Shown in pieces: positions 17,040-26,042 of a DNA stretch of 64,000 nucleotides (its first letter is position 1; each line of letters begins with the position of its first letter). The stretch is from Aeromicrobium tamlense (GTDB taxonomy: Bacteria > Actinomycetota > Actinomycetes > Propionibacteriales > Nocardioidaceae). The stretch covers positions 1,860,001-1,924,000 of the forward strand of contig NZ_JACBZN010000001.1 in assembly GCF_013408555.1 (NCBI RefSeq), in the 5' to 3' direction. The notes under the pieces are model-generated. The model saw only the letters and a list, made by a program, of their open reading frames with translations. It ran no database searches and was not told the origin of the DNA. Both the position numbers and the translations under genes were made by a program.

Positions 17040-18059
17040 TCAGGCGGGGTGGAGGTGGACCTCGGTGGCCTTGATGCTCAGCCAGACCTCGCGGCCCGGC
17101 TCGAGCTCGAGCTCGGCCACGGCCGCGGTGGTGACATCGGCGAGCCATCCCGAGATCTCGACGCGGCACGTCGTGCCCCGGACCTCGACGCCGAGGACCG
17201 TGCCGGTCAGCACGTTCCGCGGGCTGCCGCTCGGATGCTCGCGGTGCACGGCCACCGCCGACGGAGAGAAGGTGGCCGTGGCGCCCGCGCCGGCGAGAAG
17301 GCCACCCGTGGGCGTGCCGGTGAGCTCGCGGCCGTCCGCCGTCCTCATCCGGTCGGCCGCGAGGGCGACCCCGTCCACGAGGTTCACCCCGGCCAGGGCC
17401 GCGCCGAACGCGCTGCGCGGATGGGCCAGCACGTCGCGGACCGGCCCCTCGTGCACCACACGGCCGCGCTCCACGATGACCGCTCGATCCGCGAGCGCCA
17501 GCGCGTCCAGCGGATCGTGGGTCACCAGCACGGCCGTGCTCCCTTCCAGGACCTGGCGCAGCAGACGACGGATCTCGGGGACCGCCTCCACGTCGAGGGC
17601 CGCGAGGGGCTCGTCCAGCAGCACGACGTCCGGGCGCACGGCCAGGGCGCGGGCGATGGCGACGCGCTGGGCCTGGCCCCCGGACAGCTCGCGAGGGCGT
17701 CGGTCGCCCAGCTCCCGCGCGCCGACCAGCCCGAGCCAGTGCTCGACGTCCTCGGGGTCGCCGCGCAGCCCGAAGGCGACGTTCTGCCGGACCGTCAGGT
17801 GGGGGAACAGCCGTGGCTGCTGACCGAGCAGCGCCACGGAGCGCAGGTGCGGACGCACCCACGTGCCGTCCCCCGCGAGCACGCGGTCGCCCACGACGAC
17901 CTCCGCCTCCGCCGGCCTCAGCAGACCCGCGATGGTGGCGAGCAGGGTGGACTTGCCCGCGCCGTTCGGCCCCATGACGGCGAGGGTCTCCCCCGACGCC
18001 ACCGCGACCTCCAGGTCGACGTCGCGCACCGGATCTCGCAAGCGCACGCCGAGGCTCAC
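17040..18059 (-). CDS. modC: Molybdate ABC transporter ATP-binding protein
   Basis: This 339-residue ATPase has Walker [10 protein letters not shown] (30-38), signature [16 protein letters not shown], Walker [13 protein letters not shown] and H-loop [13 protein letters not shown]-terminal TOBE/Mop domain (about 270-337, [20 protein letters not shown] to [11 protein letters not shown]) is the molybdate-binding part typical of ModC. GTG at 18059 overlaps the modB stop as GTGA. It drives molybdate import with ModA and ModB, supplying the cofactor genes encoded divergently next door. Confidence 0.93.
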   Translation of the reverse strand: MSLGVRLRDPVRDVDLEVAVASGETLAVMGPNGAGKSTLLATIAGLLRPAEAEVVVGDRVLAGDGTWVRPHLRSVALLGQQPRLFPHLTVRQNVAFGLRGDPEDVEHWLGLVGARELGDRRPRELSGGQAQRVAIARALAVRPDVVLLDEPLAALDVEAVPEIRRLLRQVLEGSTAVLVTHDPLDALALADRAVIVERGRVVHEGPVRDVLAHPRSAFGAALAGVNLVDGVALAADRMRTADGRELTGTPTGGLLAGAGATATFSPSAVAVHREHPSGSPRNVLTGTVLGVEVRGTTCRVEISGWLADVTTAAVAELELEPGREVWLSIKATEVHLHPA

Positions 18060-18841
18060 CACGGCGACCGCCCCGGCCGGTGGACGACGGCGATCACGAC
18101 CACCGCGACGGCGACGAGCAGGAACGCGAGCGCGGTCGCGGCGTCGGGATCGACCTCGCGCTGCAGGTAGATCTCGGTCGGCAGGGCGCGCGTGACGCCC
18201 TGCAGGCTGCCTGCGAAGGTGACCGTGGCGCCGAACTCGCCGAGGGCCCGCGCGAACGAGAGCACGACGCCGGCGACGAGACCGGGCGCCACGAGAGGCA
18301 GGGTCACCCGGCGCAGCACCCGTCCGGGCGAGGCACCGAGCGTCGCGGCCACGTCGGCGAATCCGGGATCCGCCGCCCGGAGCGCGCCCTCGAGCGTGAT
18401 CACGAGGAAGGGCAGCGACACGAACGTCTGGGCCAGCACGACCGCCAGCGTGCTGAAGGCGATCTCGATCCCGAGCGCCTCGAGGTGCTCCCCGAGCCAC
18501 CCGCGCCGCCCGAAGGTCGCCAGCAGGGCGATGCCCCCGACGACCGGCGGGAGGACGAGCGGCACCAGGACCACGGCGCGCACGGCGGCCGCCCAGCGTC
18601 CCGAGCTGCGCGCGAGCAGCAGCGCGAGCGGCACCCCGAGCAGCACGCACAGCACCGTGCTGGCGGCCGCGGTCCGCAGGCTGAGCGCCAGCGCCGCGCG
18701 CGAGGACTCCGTCGTCACGAGGGACAGGAAGTCGGCCCACTCGACCCGCAGCACGAGGCCGACGAGCGGCAGCCCGAGCAGCGCCACGGCGATCGCGGCA
18801 GGGATCGCGGTCCAGCGCGGGACGTCGGTGCGGGTCGTCAC
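18056..18841 (-). CDS. modB: Molybdate ABC transporter permease
   Basis: A 261-residue inner-membrane protein with about six hydrophobic segments. The EAA-type cytoplasmic loop [20 protein letters not shown] and the following [20 protein letters not shown] stretch are characteristic of ModB/CysT permeases. GTG at 18841 overlaps the modA stop as GTGA, and its end overlaps modC, so modABC is translated as a coupled unit. Confidence 0.92.
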   Translation of the reverse strand: MTTRTDVPRWTAIPAAIAVALLGLPLVGLVLRVEWADFLSLVTTESSRAALALSLRTAAASTVLCVLLGVPLALLLARSSGRWAAAVRAVVLVPLVLPPVVGGIALLATFGRRGWLGEHLEALGIEIAFSTLAVVLAQTFVSLPFLVITLEGALRAADPGFADVAATLGASPGRVLRRVTLPLVAPGLVAGVVLSFARALGEFGATVTFAGSLQGVTRALPTEIYLQREVDPDAATALAFLLVAVAVVVIAVVHRPGRSPW

Positions 18842-19578
18842 GGTGCCCCGAAGCCCGCCTCGGACAGGATGCGCCGACCCTCCGGGCCGGAGGCGAAGGC
18901 GACGAACTCGGCCGCCAGGTCGTCGCCCGGATCGAGCGCCGCGGCCGGGTAGCGGTTGACGACCTCGTCGGCTCCGGGCACGTCGACGCCACGCACGGAG
19001 GAGCCCGCGGCGACCACGTCCGTGCGGTAGACGATCCCGGCATCGGCCTCGCCGCTGGTGACCTTGCCCAGCACGTCGGTGACCGACTGCTCCTCGCTGA
19101 CGGCCGAGATCCTCAGGCCGTTCTTCGCGAGCAGCACCCGGGTGGCCGCGCCACACGGCACCTGGGGCGCGCAGACGACGACCTTGGTGCCTGGATCGGT
19201 GAGATCGTCCGCGGACGCGACGCTCCCGTCGGGGCTCGCGGCGATCTGGAGCGTGTTGGTCGCGACGATCTCGGGCGCCAGCGCGTCCTCGGAGGCCCCC
19301 GTGACCCGTGCCATCGTGCGCTCGTCGGCCGCCGCGAAGACGTCGGACGGCGCACCCTCGAGGATCTGCGCGGCGAGGTCGGACGAGCCGCCGAAGGACA
19401 GCCGGACCTCGACGCCGTCGTGCTCGCCCTCGAACCGGTCGGCGATCTCGGTGAAGGTCTGGTTGAGGGAGGCGGCCGCGAACACGGTGAACGTGCGCTC
19501 CTGAACGGCGTCCGTGCTCGACGTGCACGCGGACCCCGTCGCCGCGATCGCGACCAGCACGGCCCCGAGCCGCCTCAT
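18838..19578 (-). CDS. modA: Molybdate-binding lipoprotein
   Basis: A 246-residue periplasmic-binding-protein homologue anchored as a lipoprotein: short signal, then lipobox with Cys18 (ATGSAC). The ligand-binding features of ModA are present: [44 protein letters not shown], and [13 protein letters not shown] near the C-terminal lobe. It captures molybdate, possibly tungstate, outside the membrane for ModBC. The ATG overlaps the stop of the HTH-Mop regulator gene by 4 bp (ATGA). Confidence 0.93.
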   Translation of the reverse strand: MRRLGAVLVAIAATGSACTSSTDAVQERTFTVFAAASLNQTFTEIADRFEGEHDGVEVRLSFGGSSDLAAQILEGAPSDVFAAADERTMARVTGASEDALAPEIVATNTLQIAASPDGSVASADDLTDPGTKVVVCAPQVPCGAATRVLLAKNGLRISAVSEEQSVTDVLGKVTSGEADAGIVYRTDVVAAGSSVRGVDVPGADEVVNRYPAAALDPGDDLAAEFVAFASGPEGRRILSEAGFGAP

Positions 19579-19979
19579 CGACCCTCACCCGGCGTCTCGA
19601 GGGCGACGTTCGTCGCCTTCACGACGGCCACTGCCACGACTCCCGGCTCGAGACCGAGCTCGCGGACGGACTCCGTGCTGATGAGCGAGACGACCCGGTG
19701 CGGGCCGCACTGCAGCTCGACCTGGGACATCACCCGGTCGCTCACCACCTCCGTCACGATGCCGACGAAGCGGTTGCGGGCGGAGCGGGAGACCGACGTC
19801 GGATCGGCGACCGATCGACCCTCGCTCCTGACGTACTCGGCCAGCCCACGGCCGTCCACGACGGTCCGGCCGGCGTCGTCCTTCGCCGCGGCCAGACGGC
19901 CCGCGGCGATCAGACGTCGTACGGTGTCGGTGCTGACTCCCAAGAAGTCAGCGGCATCAGAGACGCGCACCTGAGACAT
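19575..19979 (-). CDS. HTH-Mop molybdenum-dependent regulator (ModE-like in role)
   Basis: A 134-residue protein that joins an excisionase/MerR-like helix-turn-helix (residues 4-48, [20 protein letters not shown]) to a single Mop/TOBE domain (about 68-131, [20 protein letters not shown] to [13 protein letters not shown]). Mop domains bind molybdate, so it probably senses intracellular molybdate and regulates this locus. It differs from classical ModE, which has a LysR-like HTH and two Mop domains. First gene of the modABC operon, only 46 bp from the divergent moeA, so one operator could control both directions. Start ATG 19979; an in-frame GTG at 19988 is possible. Confidence 0.85.
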   Translation of the reverse strand: MSQVRVSDAADFLGVSTDTVRRLIAAGRLAAAKDDAGRTVVDGRGLAEYVRSEGRSVADPTSVSRSARNRFVGIVTEVVSDRVMSQVELQCGPHRVVSLISTESVRELGLEPGVVAVAVVKATNVALETPGEGR

Positions 19980-20025
19980 GACTGCCACGATAGCGGCTCA
20001 GATGCGTCATCGGACCGGAGGAACC

Positions 20026-21249
20026 ATGGGCAGATCCGTCGACGAGCACGTCCGGGAGGTGGCGACCCTCGTCCGCGCGGCCGCTCAGCGTCGAGCCACG
20101 GACCCGCCCGAGACGGTCGCGGTCTCTGCCGCCCTCGCCGGGCGGCTCGCCACCCCGGTGCGATCACGGCTCGACGTTCCGGGCTTCGACAACAGCCAGA
20201 TGGACGGATTCGCCGTCCACGCCGAGGACCTCGCCCGTGCCGGCGTCACCCCGGTCACCCTGCCCACGGTCGCCCACGTCGTGGCCGGCGACGCCGTTCC
20301 GCCCCGCCTCGATCCCGGCACCGCGGCGCCGATCATGACGGGCGCTCCCCTCCCGCCCGGCGCCGACGCGGTCGTGCCCGTCGAGCGCACCCGCCCCGGC
20401 GACTTCGGTCCGGTCGAGGGCGGTGGCCTGGTCGAGTTCGGCGAGGCGGTCGAGCCCGGCACCTTCCTGCGGCGAGCCGGGTCGGACGTCGAGGCCGGCG
20501 CGACCGTGCTCGAAGCCGGCGCGCCACTGACGCCCGCCGCGATCGGGGCGCTCGTCGTGTCAGGTGTCGCGGAGGTCGAGGTCGCGCCGCTGCTGCGCCT
20601 CGCCGTGGTCGCCACCGGGGCCGAGCTCGTCACGGGCGCCGTCCCCGACTCGAACTCCTCCGTCCTGGCCGCCCACGCCGTGAGCCTCGGCCTCCCGGTC
20701 ACGACGCACGTCGTCCCCGACGACCCCGCGCTGCTGCGTGAGCTGCTCGACCGCCTCGCGGTGGAGCACGACGTCATCGTCACGACCGGTGGCGTCAGCG
20801 CCGGAACGCGCGAGGTCGTGCGGCAGGTGGTGGAGGGCACGCCCGGCTCGTGGTTCGGCCACGTCGCCGTCCAGCCCGGCGGACCACAGGGCCTCGGCAC
20901 GGTCCGCAGTGGCGACCACGACGTGCCGATCATCTGCCTGCCGGGGAACCCGGTCAGCGTCCTGGTGTCGTTCGAGCTGTTCCTGCGCCCGGCGCTGGCC
21001 CAGGCGGCGGGCCGGGTCGCCTGGCGCCCGTCGGGCACGTCCGCCCTCGCCGAGCCGCTGACGTCGCCGCCCGGCCGACTGCAGGTACGCCGGGGACGGC
21101 TCGGCGACGACGGTCGCGTGAGCCTCGTCGGCGAGGCGGGGTCGCACCTCGCGGTCTCCTACGCGCGGGCCGACGTGCTGGTGCTGGTCCCCGAGCACAC
21201 CACCGAGCTCGACGCCGGCGATACCGTGGAGTGGTGGAGGATCGCATGA
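20026..21249 (+). CDS. moeA: Molybdopterin molybdotransferase
   Basis: This 407-residue enzyme inserts molybdate into adenylated molybdopterin. Conserved MoeA segments are present: LDVPGFDNSQMDGFAVHAED near residue 50, PIMTGAPLPPGADAVVPVE, VATGAELV, VTTGGVSAGTREVV, and LPGNPVSVLVSFELFLRPAL, followed by a C-terminal beta-barrel domain. ATG at 20026 has an excellent GGAGGA ribosome site six bases away. First gene of moeA-moaC-mogA, with a 4-bp overlap to moaC, and divergent from the molybdate importer. Confidence 0.96.
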   Translation: MGRSVDEHVREVATLVRAAAQRRATDPPETVAVSAALAGRLATPVRSRLDVPGFDNSQMDGFAVHAEDLARAGVTPVTLPTVAHVVAGDAVPPRLDPGTAAPIMTGAPLPPGADAVVPVERTRPGDFGPVEGGGLVEFGEAVEPGTFLRRAGSDVEAGATVLEAGAPLTPAAIGALVVSGVAEVEVAPLLRLAVVATGAELVTGAVPDSNSSVLAAHAVSLGLPVTTHVVPDDPALLRELLDRLAVEHDVIVTTGGVSAGTREVVRQVVEGTPGSWFGHVAVQPGGPQGLGTVRSGDHDVPIICLPGNPVSVLVSFELFLRPALAQAAGRVAWRPSGTSALAEPLTSPPGRLQVRRGRLGDDGRVSLVGEAGSHLAVSYARADVLVLVPEHTTELDAGDTVEWWRIA

Positions 21250-21734
21250 GCACGAGCGGGTCCGGGGACGAGCTGTCGCACTACCGCGAGGACGGCAGCG
21301 CGCACATGGTCGACGTGTCGGGCAAGGCCACGACGCGGCGCGAGGCCACGGCCTCGGGCGTGCTGCGCACCCGGCCCGACGTCGTCGAGCGGATCATGAG
21401 CGGTGACCTGCCGAAGGGCGAGGCCCTCGCCACCGCGCGGATCGCCGGCATCCTGGCCGCGAAGCAGACCCCGCACCTCGTGCCGATGTGCCACCCGCTC
21501 CCCCTGTCGGCGATCACGCTCGACTTCCGCGCCCTCGAGTCGGGTGTGCGGGTCGAGGCGACCGTCGCCACGACGGCACCCACCGGCGTCGAGATGGAGG
21601 CGCTCACGGCCGTCAGCGTGGCGGCGCTGACGCTGTTCGACATGGTGAAGGCCGTCGACCACACCGCCGTGATCGACCAGGTGCGCGTCGAGGCCAAGAC
21701 TGGCGGCACCCACGACTGGACCCGCGATGAGTGA
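21246..21734 (+). CDS. moaC: Cyclic pyranopterin monophosphate synthase
   Basis: A 162-residue protein with the family blocks HMVDVSGKATTRREATASG near residue 19, PKGEALATARIAGILAAKQT, LVPMCHPLPLS and TGVEMEALTAVSVAALTLFD followed by MVKAVD. MoaC works with MoaA in the first step of molybdopterin synthesis, converting cyclic dihydro-GTP to cPMP. No moaA, moaD or moaE gene is in this window, so they must be elsewhere. Overlaps moeA by 4 bp and the next gene by 8 bp. Confidence 0.97.
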   Translation: MSTSGSGDELSHYREDGSAHMVDVSGKATTRREATASGVLRTRPDVVERIMSGDLPKGEALATARIAGILAAKQTPHLVPMCHPLPLSAITLDFRALESGVRVEATVATTAPTGVEMEALTAVSVAALTLFDMVKAVDHTAVIDQVRVEAKTGGTHDWTRDE

Positions 21735-22233
21735 CACCCGGCCCCGCCTGCTCGGCGTGGTCGTCTCGTCCACGCGTGCCGCCGACGGCCGGCGCGAGGA
21801 CCTCACCGGCCCCCGGATCGCCGAGTGGGGCCGGGCCCACGGCTTCGAGGTCTCGGGTCCGCACGTCGTCCCCGACGGTCCCGAGGTCGGTGACGTCCTG
21901 CGCCGCCTCGTGGACCAGGGCTGCGCCCTCGTGCTCACCACGGGCGGCACCGGGTTCACCGACGACGACCACACGCCCGAGGTGACCGCCGCGCTCGTCG
22001 ACCGGCCCGCGCCGGGCATCGCCGAGGCGATCCGCGCCCGCGGGCTGCGCACGACCCCGCACGCGGCGCTGTCGCGCGGCACGGCCGGGATCAGCGGGCA
22101 CACCCTCCTGGTGAACCTCGCCGGATCGACCGGGGCGGTGCGCGAAGGGCTCGAGGTGCTGTCCGAGATCGTCGACCATGCCCTCGAGCAGCTCGGGCAC
22201 GGGCGACCCCACGACCCGCCCCTGCACACCTGA
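21727..22233 (+). CDS. mog: Molybdopterin adenylyltransferase (MogA/MoaB family)
   Basis: A 168-residue MPT-binding domain protein with the diagnostic TTGGTGFTDDDHTPEVT loop and SRGTAGISGHTLLVNLAGST block. It adenylates molybdopterin to prepare it for metal insertion by MoeA. Sequence alone does not separate the MogA and MoaB subfamilies. ATG at 21727 overlaps moaC by 8 bp. Last gene of the unit; it converges on the methyltransferase gene across an 11-bp gap. Confidence 0.92.
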   Translation: MSDTRPRLLGVVVSSTRAADGRREDLTGPRIAEWGRAHGFEVSGPHVVPDGPEVGDVLRRLVDQGCALVLTTGGTGFTDDDHTPEVTAALVDRPAPGIAEAIRARGLRTTPHAALSRGTAGISGHTLLVNLAGSTGAVREGLEVLSEIVDHALEQLGHGRPHDPPLHT

Positions 22234-22244
22234 GGTCGAGCGCG

Positions 22245-22919
22245 TCAGGCGCTGCGTCGGAGCAGCAGCACGCCGTCGCGCAGCACGACCTCCTCGCCGC
22301 TGGGGGCGAACGCCGTGCGCTCCCGGACGTCGGCGACGACCGTGGTCCACTCGTCGGGCGGCAGGTCGAGCACCTTCAGGTCGTCCTCGGGCGTCGGGAA
22401 GTGCATCCGCGCGTGGTGGTCATGGTCGCCGTCGTGAGCCCACGGCGGCGCCTCGGCGTGCGCGACCACGAGCAGGTGGCCGCCGACCGCGACCCGGTCG
22501 GCCCCGGTCCGCAGGATCCGGCCGCGGTCGAGCGCCACGGCCGACTGCAGGAACGAGGCCGTGACGAGGTCGAACTCTCGGGTGCAGGACCAGGTTTCGA
22601 GGTCGGCAGCCACCCAGGTGACCCGCTCGCTCAGGCCGGCCCGTTCGGCCGCCCTTTCGGCTCGCGAGAGCGCCGTGGGCGAGATGTCGATGCCGGTGAC
22701 CTCCCAGCCCCGCTCGGCGAGCCAGAGGGCGTCGCCGCCCTCCCCCGCGCCGAGGTCGAGCGCCGTGCCCGCGGGCAGGTCGGCCGCCACGTGGGCCAGG
22801 GCCGCGTTGACGTGACCGGACCAGACGCCCTCGCTCGACCCGTACTTCTCCTCCCAGTGGGCGAAGACCTCGTCGGCTCGGGCGGGATCCATCGCGTGGG
22901 AGTCGTTCACGCCGTTCAA
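22245..22919 (-). CDS. Class I SAM-dependent methyltransferase
   Basis: A 224-residue Rossmann-fold methyltransferase: motif I LDLGAGEGGDALWLA near residue 55, acidic motif II GIDISPTALSRAE, motif III WVAADLETW and FDLVTASFLQSAV. The His/Asp-rich HDGDHDHHARMHFP segment is typical of a TehB-like or thiopurine-type subgroup; substrate unknown. TTG at 22919 overlaps the dprA stop as TTGA and has a GGGAGGGG upstream, suggesting translational coupling; a GTG at 22910 or ATG at 22892 are alternatives. Confidence 0.85.
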   Translation of the reverse strand: MNGVNDSHAMDPARADEVFAHWEEKYGSSEGVWSGHVNAALAHVAADLPAGTALDLGAGEGGDALWLAERGWEVTGIDISPTALSRAERAAERAGLSERVTWVAADLETWSCTREFDLVTASFLQSAVALDRGRILRTGADRVAVGGHLLVVAHAEAPPWAHDGDHDHHARMHFPTPEDDLKVLDLPPDEWTTVVADVRERTAFAPSGEEVVLRDGVLLLRRSA

Positions 22920-24034
22920 CCTACCCCTCCCTCACGGTTCGTCACCCTCGTCTCGCGTCGCCATCCGCGCTCGTCCCGTGCCACCACGTCGTGGTGCTCG
23001 AGCTCGCGCAGGGCCCGCAGGACCGGGACGGTGCCGAGGCGCAGCGCCCGAGCCAGCTGCTCGACGGGCTGGGGCTCGGCACCGAGCCGGAGCCACACCC
23101 TGCGCGCTCCCGGACCGATCGCGGGCAGATCGGCGTCGACGATCCCGAAGGTGTCCGCGAGGACGTCGTGCCCCGACGTCACGAGCAGCGCCTTGCCGTC
23201 GCGCACCGCGAGATGGGTGCCGCACGAGGCCTGCGACGTGATCGGTCCGGGGACGACCATCGTCGTCCGGCCGAGGAGGTCGGCCCAGTGCAGGGTGTTG
23301 AGCGAGCCGCTGCGTCGTGCGGCCTCGACGACCACCACGCCCACGCTGAGCGCCGCGATGATCCGGTTCCGCACGAGGAAGCGGTGGCGCTGCGGCTCGG
23401 CGCCGGGTGGGAACTCGCTGATGACGAGCCCCTCCTCGGCGATGCGGCGCAGGAGGGCCGCGTGCGTGCGCGGGTACTCGACGTCCACGCCGCACGCCAT
23501 CACGGCCACCGTCGGCCCGCCGCCGAGCAGCGCCCCGCGGTGGGCGCAGGCGTCGATGCCGAACGCGGCTCCGCTCACGACGGCGTGCCCCTGGTCGGCG
23601 CAGTCGGCCGCGATGTCGCTGGCGACCTCCGCGCCGTAGGTGGTGGAGCCGCGAGCCCCCACCACCGCCACCGGAGCCGCGGCGATCGAGGTCAGGTCTC
23701 CCCCGCCGCGCACCCACAGCCCCAGTGGGGCACCGGTGACCTGCCCGATGCCGTCGACCTGGTCGAGGTCGTCGAGCGCGACCGGCCACGCGGGCGAGCC
23801 CGGGACCACCCAGCGGGCGCCGACCTCGTCGGCGCGCCGCAGCACCCCGTCCACGCGACTGGCGGCGTCCGCAGCGCCGGCGTGCCAGCGATCGGGGATC
23901 TCCGGGGCGCCACGGACGACCGCATGCCACAGCTCGACCGGGTCGCAGCGCTCCCGCCAGGCGACGAGCCGCGGGTCACCCGGTTCCGCCACGAGCGACA
24001 GCATCAGTCGGGTGCGGGACTGGCTCCTCGTCAT
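22916..24034 (-). CDS. dprA: DNA-protecting protein DprA (DNA processing chain A)
   Basis: This 372-residue protein has the Rossmann-like SMF domain: PVAVVGARGSTTYGAEVASD, VVSGAAFGIDACAHRGAL, VAVMACGVDVEYPRTHAALL, FPPGAEPQRHRFLVRNRIIA and VVEAARRSGSLNT. Before it lies an N-terminal helical region and after it a DprA winged helix (about 310-365). DprA loads RecA onto incoming single-stranded DNA during natural transformation; in Actinobacteria its role is less clear. ATG overlaps the comM stop by 4 bp. Part of yraN-comM-dprA. Confidence 0.95.
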   Translation of the reverse strand: MTRSQSRTRLMLSLVAEPGDPRLVAWRERCDPVELWHAVVRGAPEIPDRWHAGAADAASRVDGVLRRADEVGARWVVPGSPAWPVALDDLDQVDGIGQVTGAPLGLWVRGGGDLTSIAAAPVAVVGARGSTTYGAEVASDIAADCADQGHAVVSGAAFGIDACAHRGALLGGGPTVAVMACGVDVEYPRTHAALLRRIAEEGLVISEFPPGAEPQRHRFLVRNRIIAALSVGVVVVEAARRSGSLNTLHWADLLGRTTMVVPGPITSQASCGTHLAVRDGKALLVTSGHDVLADTFGIVDADLPAIGPGARRVWLRLGAEPQPVEQLARALRLGTVPVLRALRELEHHDVVARDERGWRRETRVTNREGGVG

Positions 24035-25605
24035 GCCGCCTCCAGCAGTCCGAGGAGCTCGCCGCCGATGGCACTCCCGCGCCGCAGGTCGAGCGCCGCC
24101 TGGACGTCCTCGATCGTCGGCTGAGAGTGCTCGCACAGGTCGGCGATGCTCCAGGCGAGCCGCAGGACCCGATCGGCCGACCGGGGCGTCACCTTGTGCC
24201 CCCGCACCTGCTGCTCGAGCAGGCGTGTCGCGTCGGTCGCGGCGGGCCAGGCCTTGCGCAGCTCGACGCCGGGGACCGCCGCGTTGACGCGCCATGGCGT
24301 GCCGGCGAGTCGCGTCCGCTGCCGGAGGCGGGCCTCGGCGACCCGGCCGGCGAGCTCGGCGGTCGTGGGGCGGGTCACCAGGCCCGAGACGAGGTCGCGC
24401 CGCGTGGGCTCGACGAGCGTGCGGTGGATGTCGATGCGGTCCCGGATCGGCCCGGACAGGCGGTCGGCGTACCGGCGTCGCGTCGCGGCCGGGCACTCGC
24501 ACCGCTGCATGACCGAGCCGGCATGGCCGCACGGGCACGGGTTGGTGGCGAGCACGAGCTGGAATCGTGCCGGGAAGACCGCCGTCTGCGCCGCACGCGA
24601 CACCACCACCTGACCGCTCTCGAGCGGCTGCCGCAGCGCCTCGAGGACGTTGCTGGCGAACTCGGGCGCCTCGTCCAGGAAGAGGACCCCGTGGTGGGCC
24701 AGCGACATGGCGCCCGGCCGGACGACCCGGCTGCCGCCACCGACCACGGCCGCCGCGCTCGCCGTGTGGTGCGGCTCGAGGAATGGCGGTCGCACCAGCA
24801 TGGGCAGGTCCGACGGCAGGACGCCTGCGAGCGAGTGGAGCGCGCTGACCTCGAGGGAGTCGTTCGGGTCGAGGTCGGGCAGCAGCGCCGGGAGCCGCTG
24901 CGCGAGCATCGTCTTGCCGACCCCGGGCGGCCCGGTGAGCAGCAGGTGATGACCACCGCTGGCGGCGATCACCGTGGCCAGGCAGGCGTCGTCCTGCCCG
25001 ACGACGTCGGTGAGGTCGAGCTCGCCGGTCGGCGCGACGCCGCTCCAGCCGTCGCCGGCCTCGCTCAGGGGTGGGACGGGCGGATCCTCGGGCTCCTCGT
25101 CGCCGCGCAGCATCGCCACGACCTGTCGCAGGGAGCGCACGCCGACGACCGTGATCGAGGGGACGAGTCGTGCCTCGTTGACGTTCGACTCCGGGACGAC
25201 CACCTTCTCGAAACCGGCGTCGGCGGCCGCGAGCGTGGCCGGAAGGACACCACGGACGGGCCGCAGCCGCCCGTCGAGTGCGAGCTCGCCGAGGAAGACC
25301 GTTCCGGCGAGCGTCTCGGGCGGGACGACGGCCTTCGCGGCGAACACCCCGAGCCCCATCGCGAGGTCGTAGTGCGGTCCACTCTTGGGCAGGCTGGACG
25401 GAGCGAGGTTGATCGTCACCCTGGTGTCGGGCCATGAGGTGCCGGAGTTCACCACGGCGGAGCGCACGCGGTTGCGCGCCTCGCTCACGGTGGCGTCGGC
25501 CAAGCCCACGACGACCGTGGCCGACAGGCCGGACGCGATGTCGACCTCCACCTCGACTGGACGGCCGGCGAGTCCGTCGAGGGCGATCGAGTGGACGGCC
25601 GCCAT
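24031..25605 (-). CDS. comM: YifB/ComM family Mg-chelatase-like AAA ATPase
   Basis: A 524-residue protein. The N-terminal ChlI/Lon-like domain (SATVVVGLADATVSEARNRV, INLAPSSLPKSGPHYDLAMG) is followed by an AAA+ module with Walker A LLLTGPPGVGKTMLA, Walker B GVLFLDEAPEF, sensor VLATNPCPCGHAG and a zinc-like CPCG...CECP cluster, then a C-terminal Mg_chelatase_C domain. ComM is a branch-migration helicase acting in transformation-linked recombination. Its ATG shares one base with the yraN stop. Confidence 0.95.
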   Translation of the reverse strand: MAAVHSIALDGLAGRPVEVEVDIASGLSATVVVGLADATVSEARNRVRSAVVNSGTSWPDTRVTINLAPSSLPKSGPHYDLAMGLGVFAAKAVVPPETLAGTVFLGELALDGRLRPVRGVLPATLAAADAGFEKVVVPESNVNEARLVPSITVVGVRSLRQVVAMLRGDEEPEDPPVPPLSEAGDGWSGVAPTGELDLTDVVGQDDACLATVIAASGGHHLLLTGPPGVGKTMLAQRLPALLPDLDPNDSLEVSALHSLAGVLPSDLPMLVRPPFLEPHHTASAAAVVGGGSRVVRPGAMSLAHHGVLFLDEAPEFASNVLEALRQPLESGQVVVSRAAQTAVFPARFQLVLATNPCPCGHAGSVMQRCECPAATRRRYADRLSGPIRDRIDIHRTLVEPTRRDLVSGLVTRPTTAELAGRVAEARLRQRTRLAGTPWRVNAAVPGVELRKAWPAATDATRLLEQQVRGHKVTPRSADRVLRLAWSIADLCEHSQPTIEDVQAALDLRRGSAIGGELLGLLEAA

Positions 25606-25967
25606 CACGCCACCCCAGCGATCCGCTCGACGCGTGGTCCGCCGCTGCGCGGCACCCACACCGTGACCACGTCGATGCGGACGCCGTCGGGGCTGACCTC
25701 GTGCACGTCGAGCCAGCGCGAGAGGGACCGCCGCAGCATCGTGATCTTGCGGTCGGAGACCGACTCGAGCGGCGTGCCGTGACTGGCCGTGGTGCGCGTC
25801 TTGACCTCGCACACCACGAGCGTGTCGCCGTCGCGCGCCACGATGTCGATCTCGCCGTGCTGGCATGTCCAGTTCCGGGCGAGGATCACCATGCCCAGGC
25901 GGCGCAGGTGGTCGGCGGCGACGCGCTCGCCGTAGGCGCCGAGCGCCTGGTTCCGTGCGTAGGTCAT
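25605..25967 (-). CDS. yraN: UPF0102 family nuclease-fold protein YraN
   Basis: A 120-residue protein with the PD-(D/E)xK-like core of the UPF0102 family: ALGAYGERVAADHLRRLG, HGEIDIVARDG (Glu39, Asp41) and VVCEVKTRT (Glu54, Lys56). Biochemical role is not established. ATG at 25967 has GGAGG eight bases upstream, preferred to a GTG at 25991. It leads the yraN-comM-dprA unit; elsewhere it directly follows the rnhB/DUF2469 pair, but here an MFS gene intervenes. Confidence 0.92.
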   Translation of the reverse strand: MTYARNQALGAYGERVAADHLRRLGMVILARNWTCQHGEIDIVARDGDTLVVCEVKTRTTASHGTPLESVSDRKITMLRRSLSRWLDVHEVSPDGVRIDVVTVWVPRSGGPRVERIAGVA

Positions 25968-26001
25968 GCGCCGAGCCTCCCGGTCCGGCACGCCCCGGAG
26001 A

Positions 26002-26019
26002 AGGCCCCGCGCGGGGCCT
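26002..26019 (-). terminator. Palindromic hairpin between MFS gene and yraN
   Basis: An uninterrupted 18-bp palindrome, aggccccgc followed by gcggggcct, 23 bp past the MFS stop and 35 bp before yraN. It would fold with a minimal loop and probably ends MFS transcripts or marks the start of the yraN unit. No U tract. Confidence 0.55.
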
Positions 26020-26042
26020 GTGGACGAGCCCGGCGGGGTCCG

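Noticed and set aside
19575-19979. Excisionase-like HTH as part of a mobile element
   Set aside because: The protein has a Mop domain and is coupled to modA, so it is a molybdenum-related regulator.
22234-22244. Terminator between mog and the methyltransferase gene
   Set aside because: The convergent gap is 11 bp and has no hairpin of its own.
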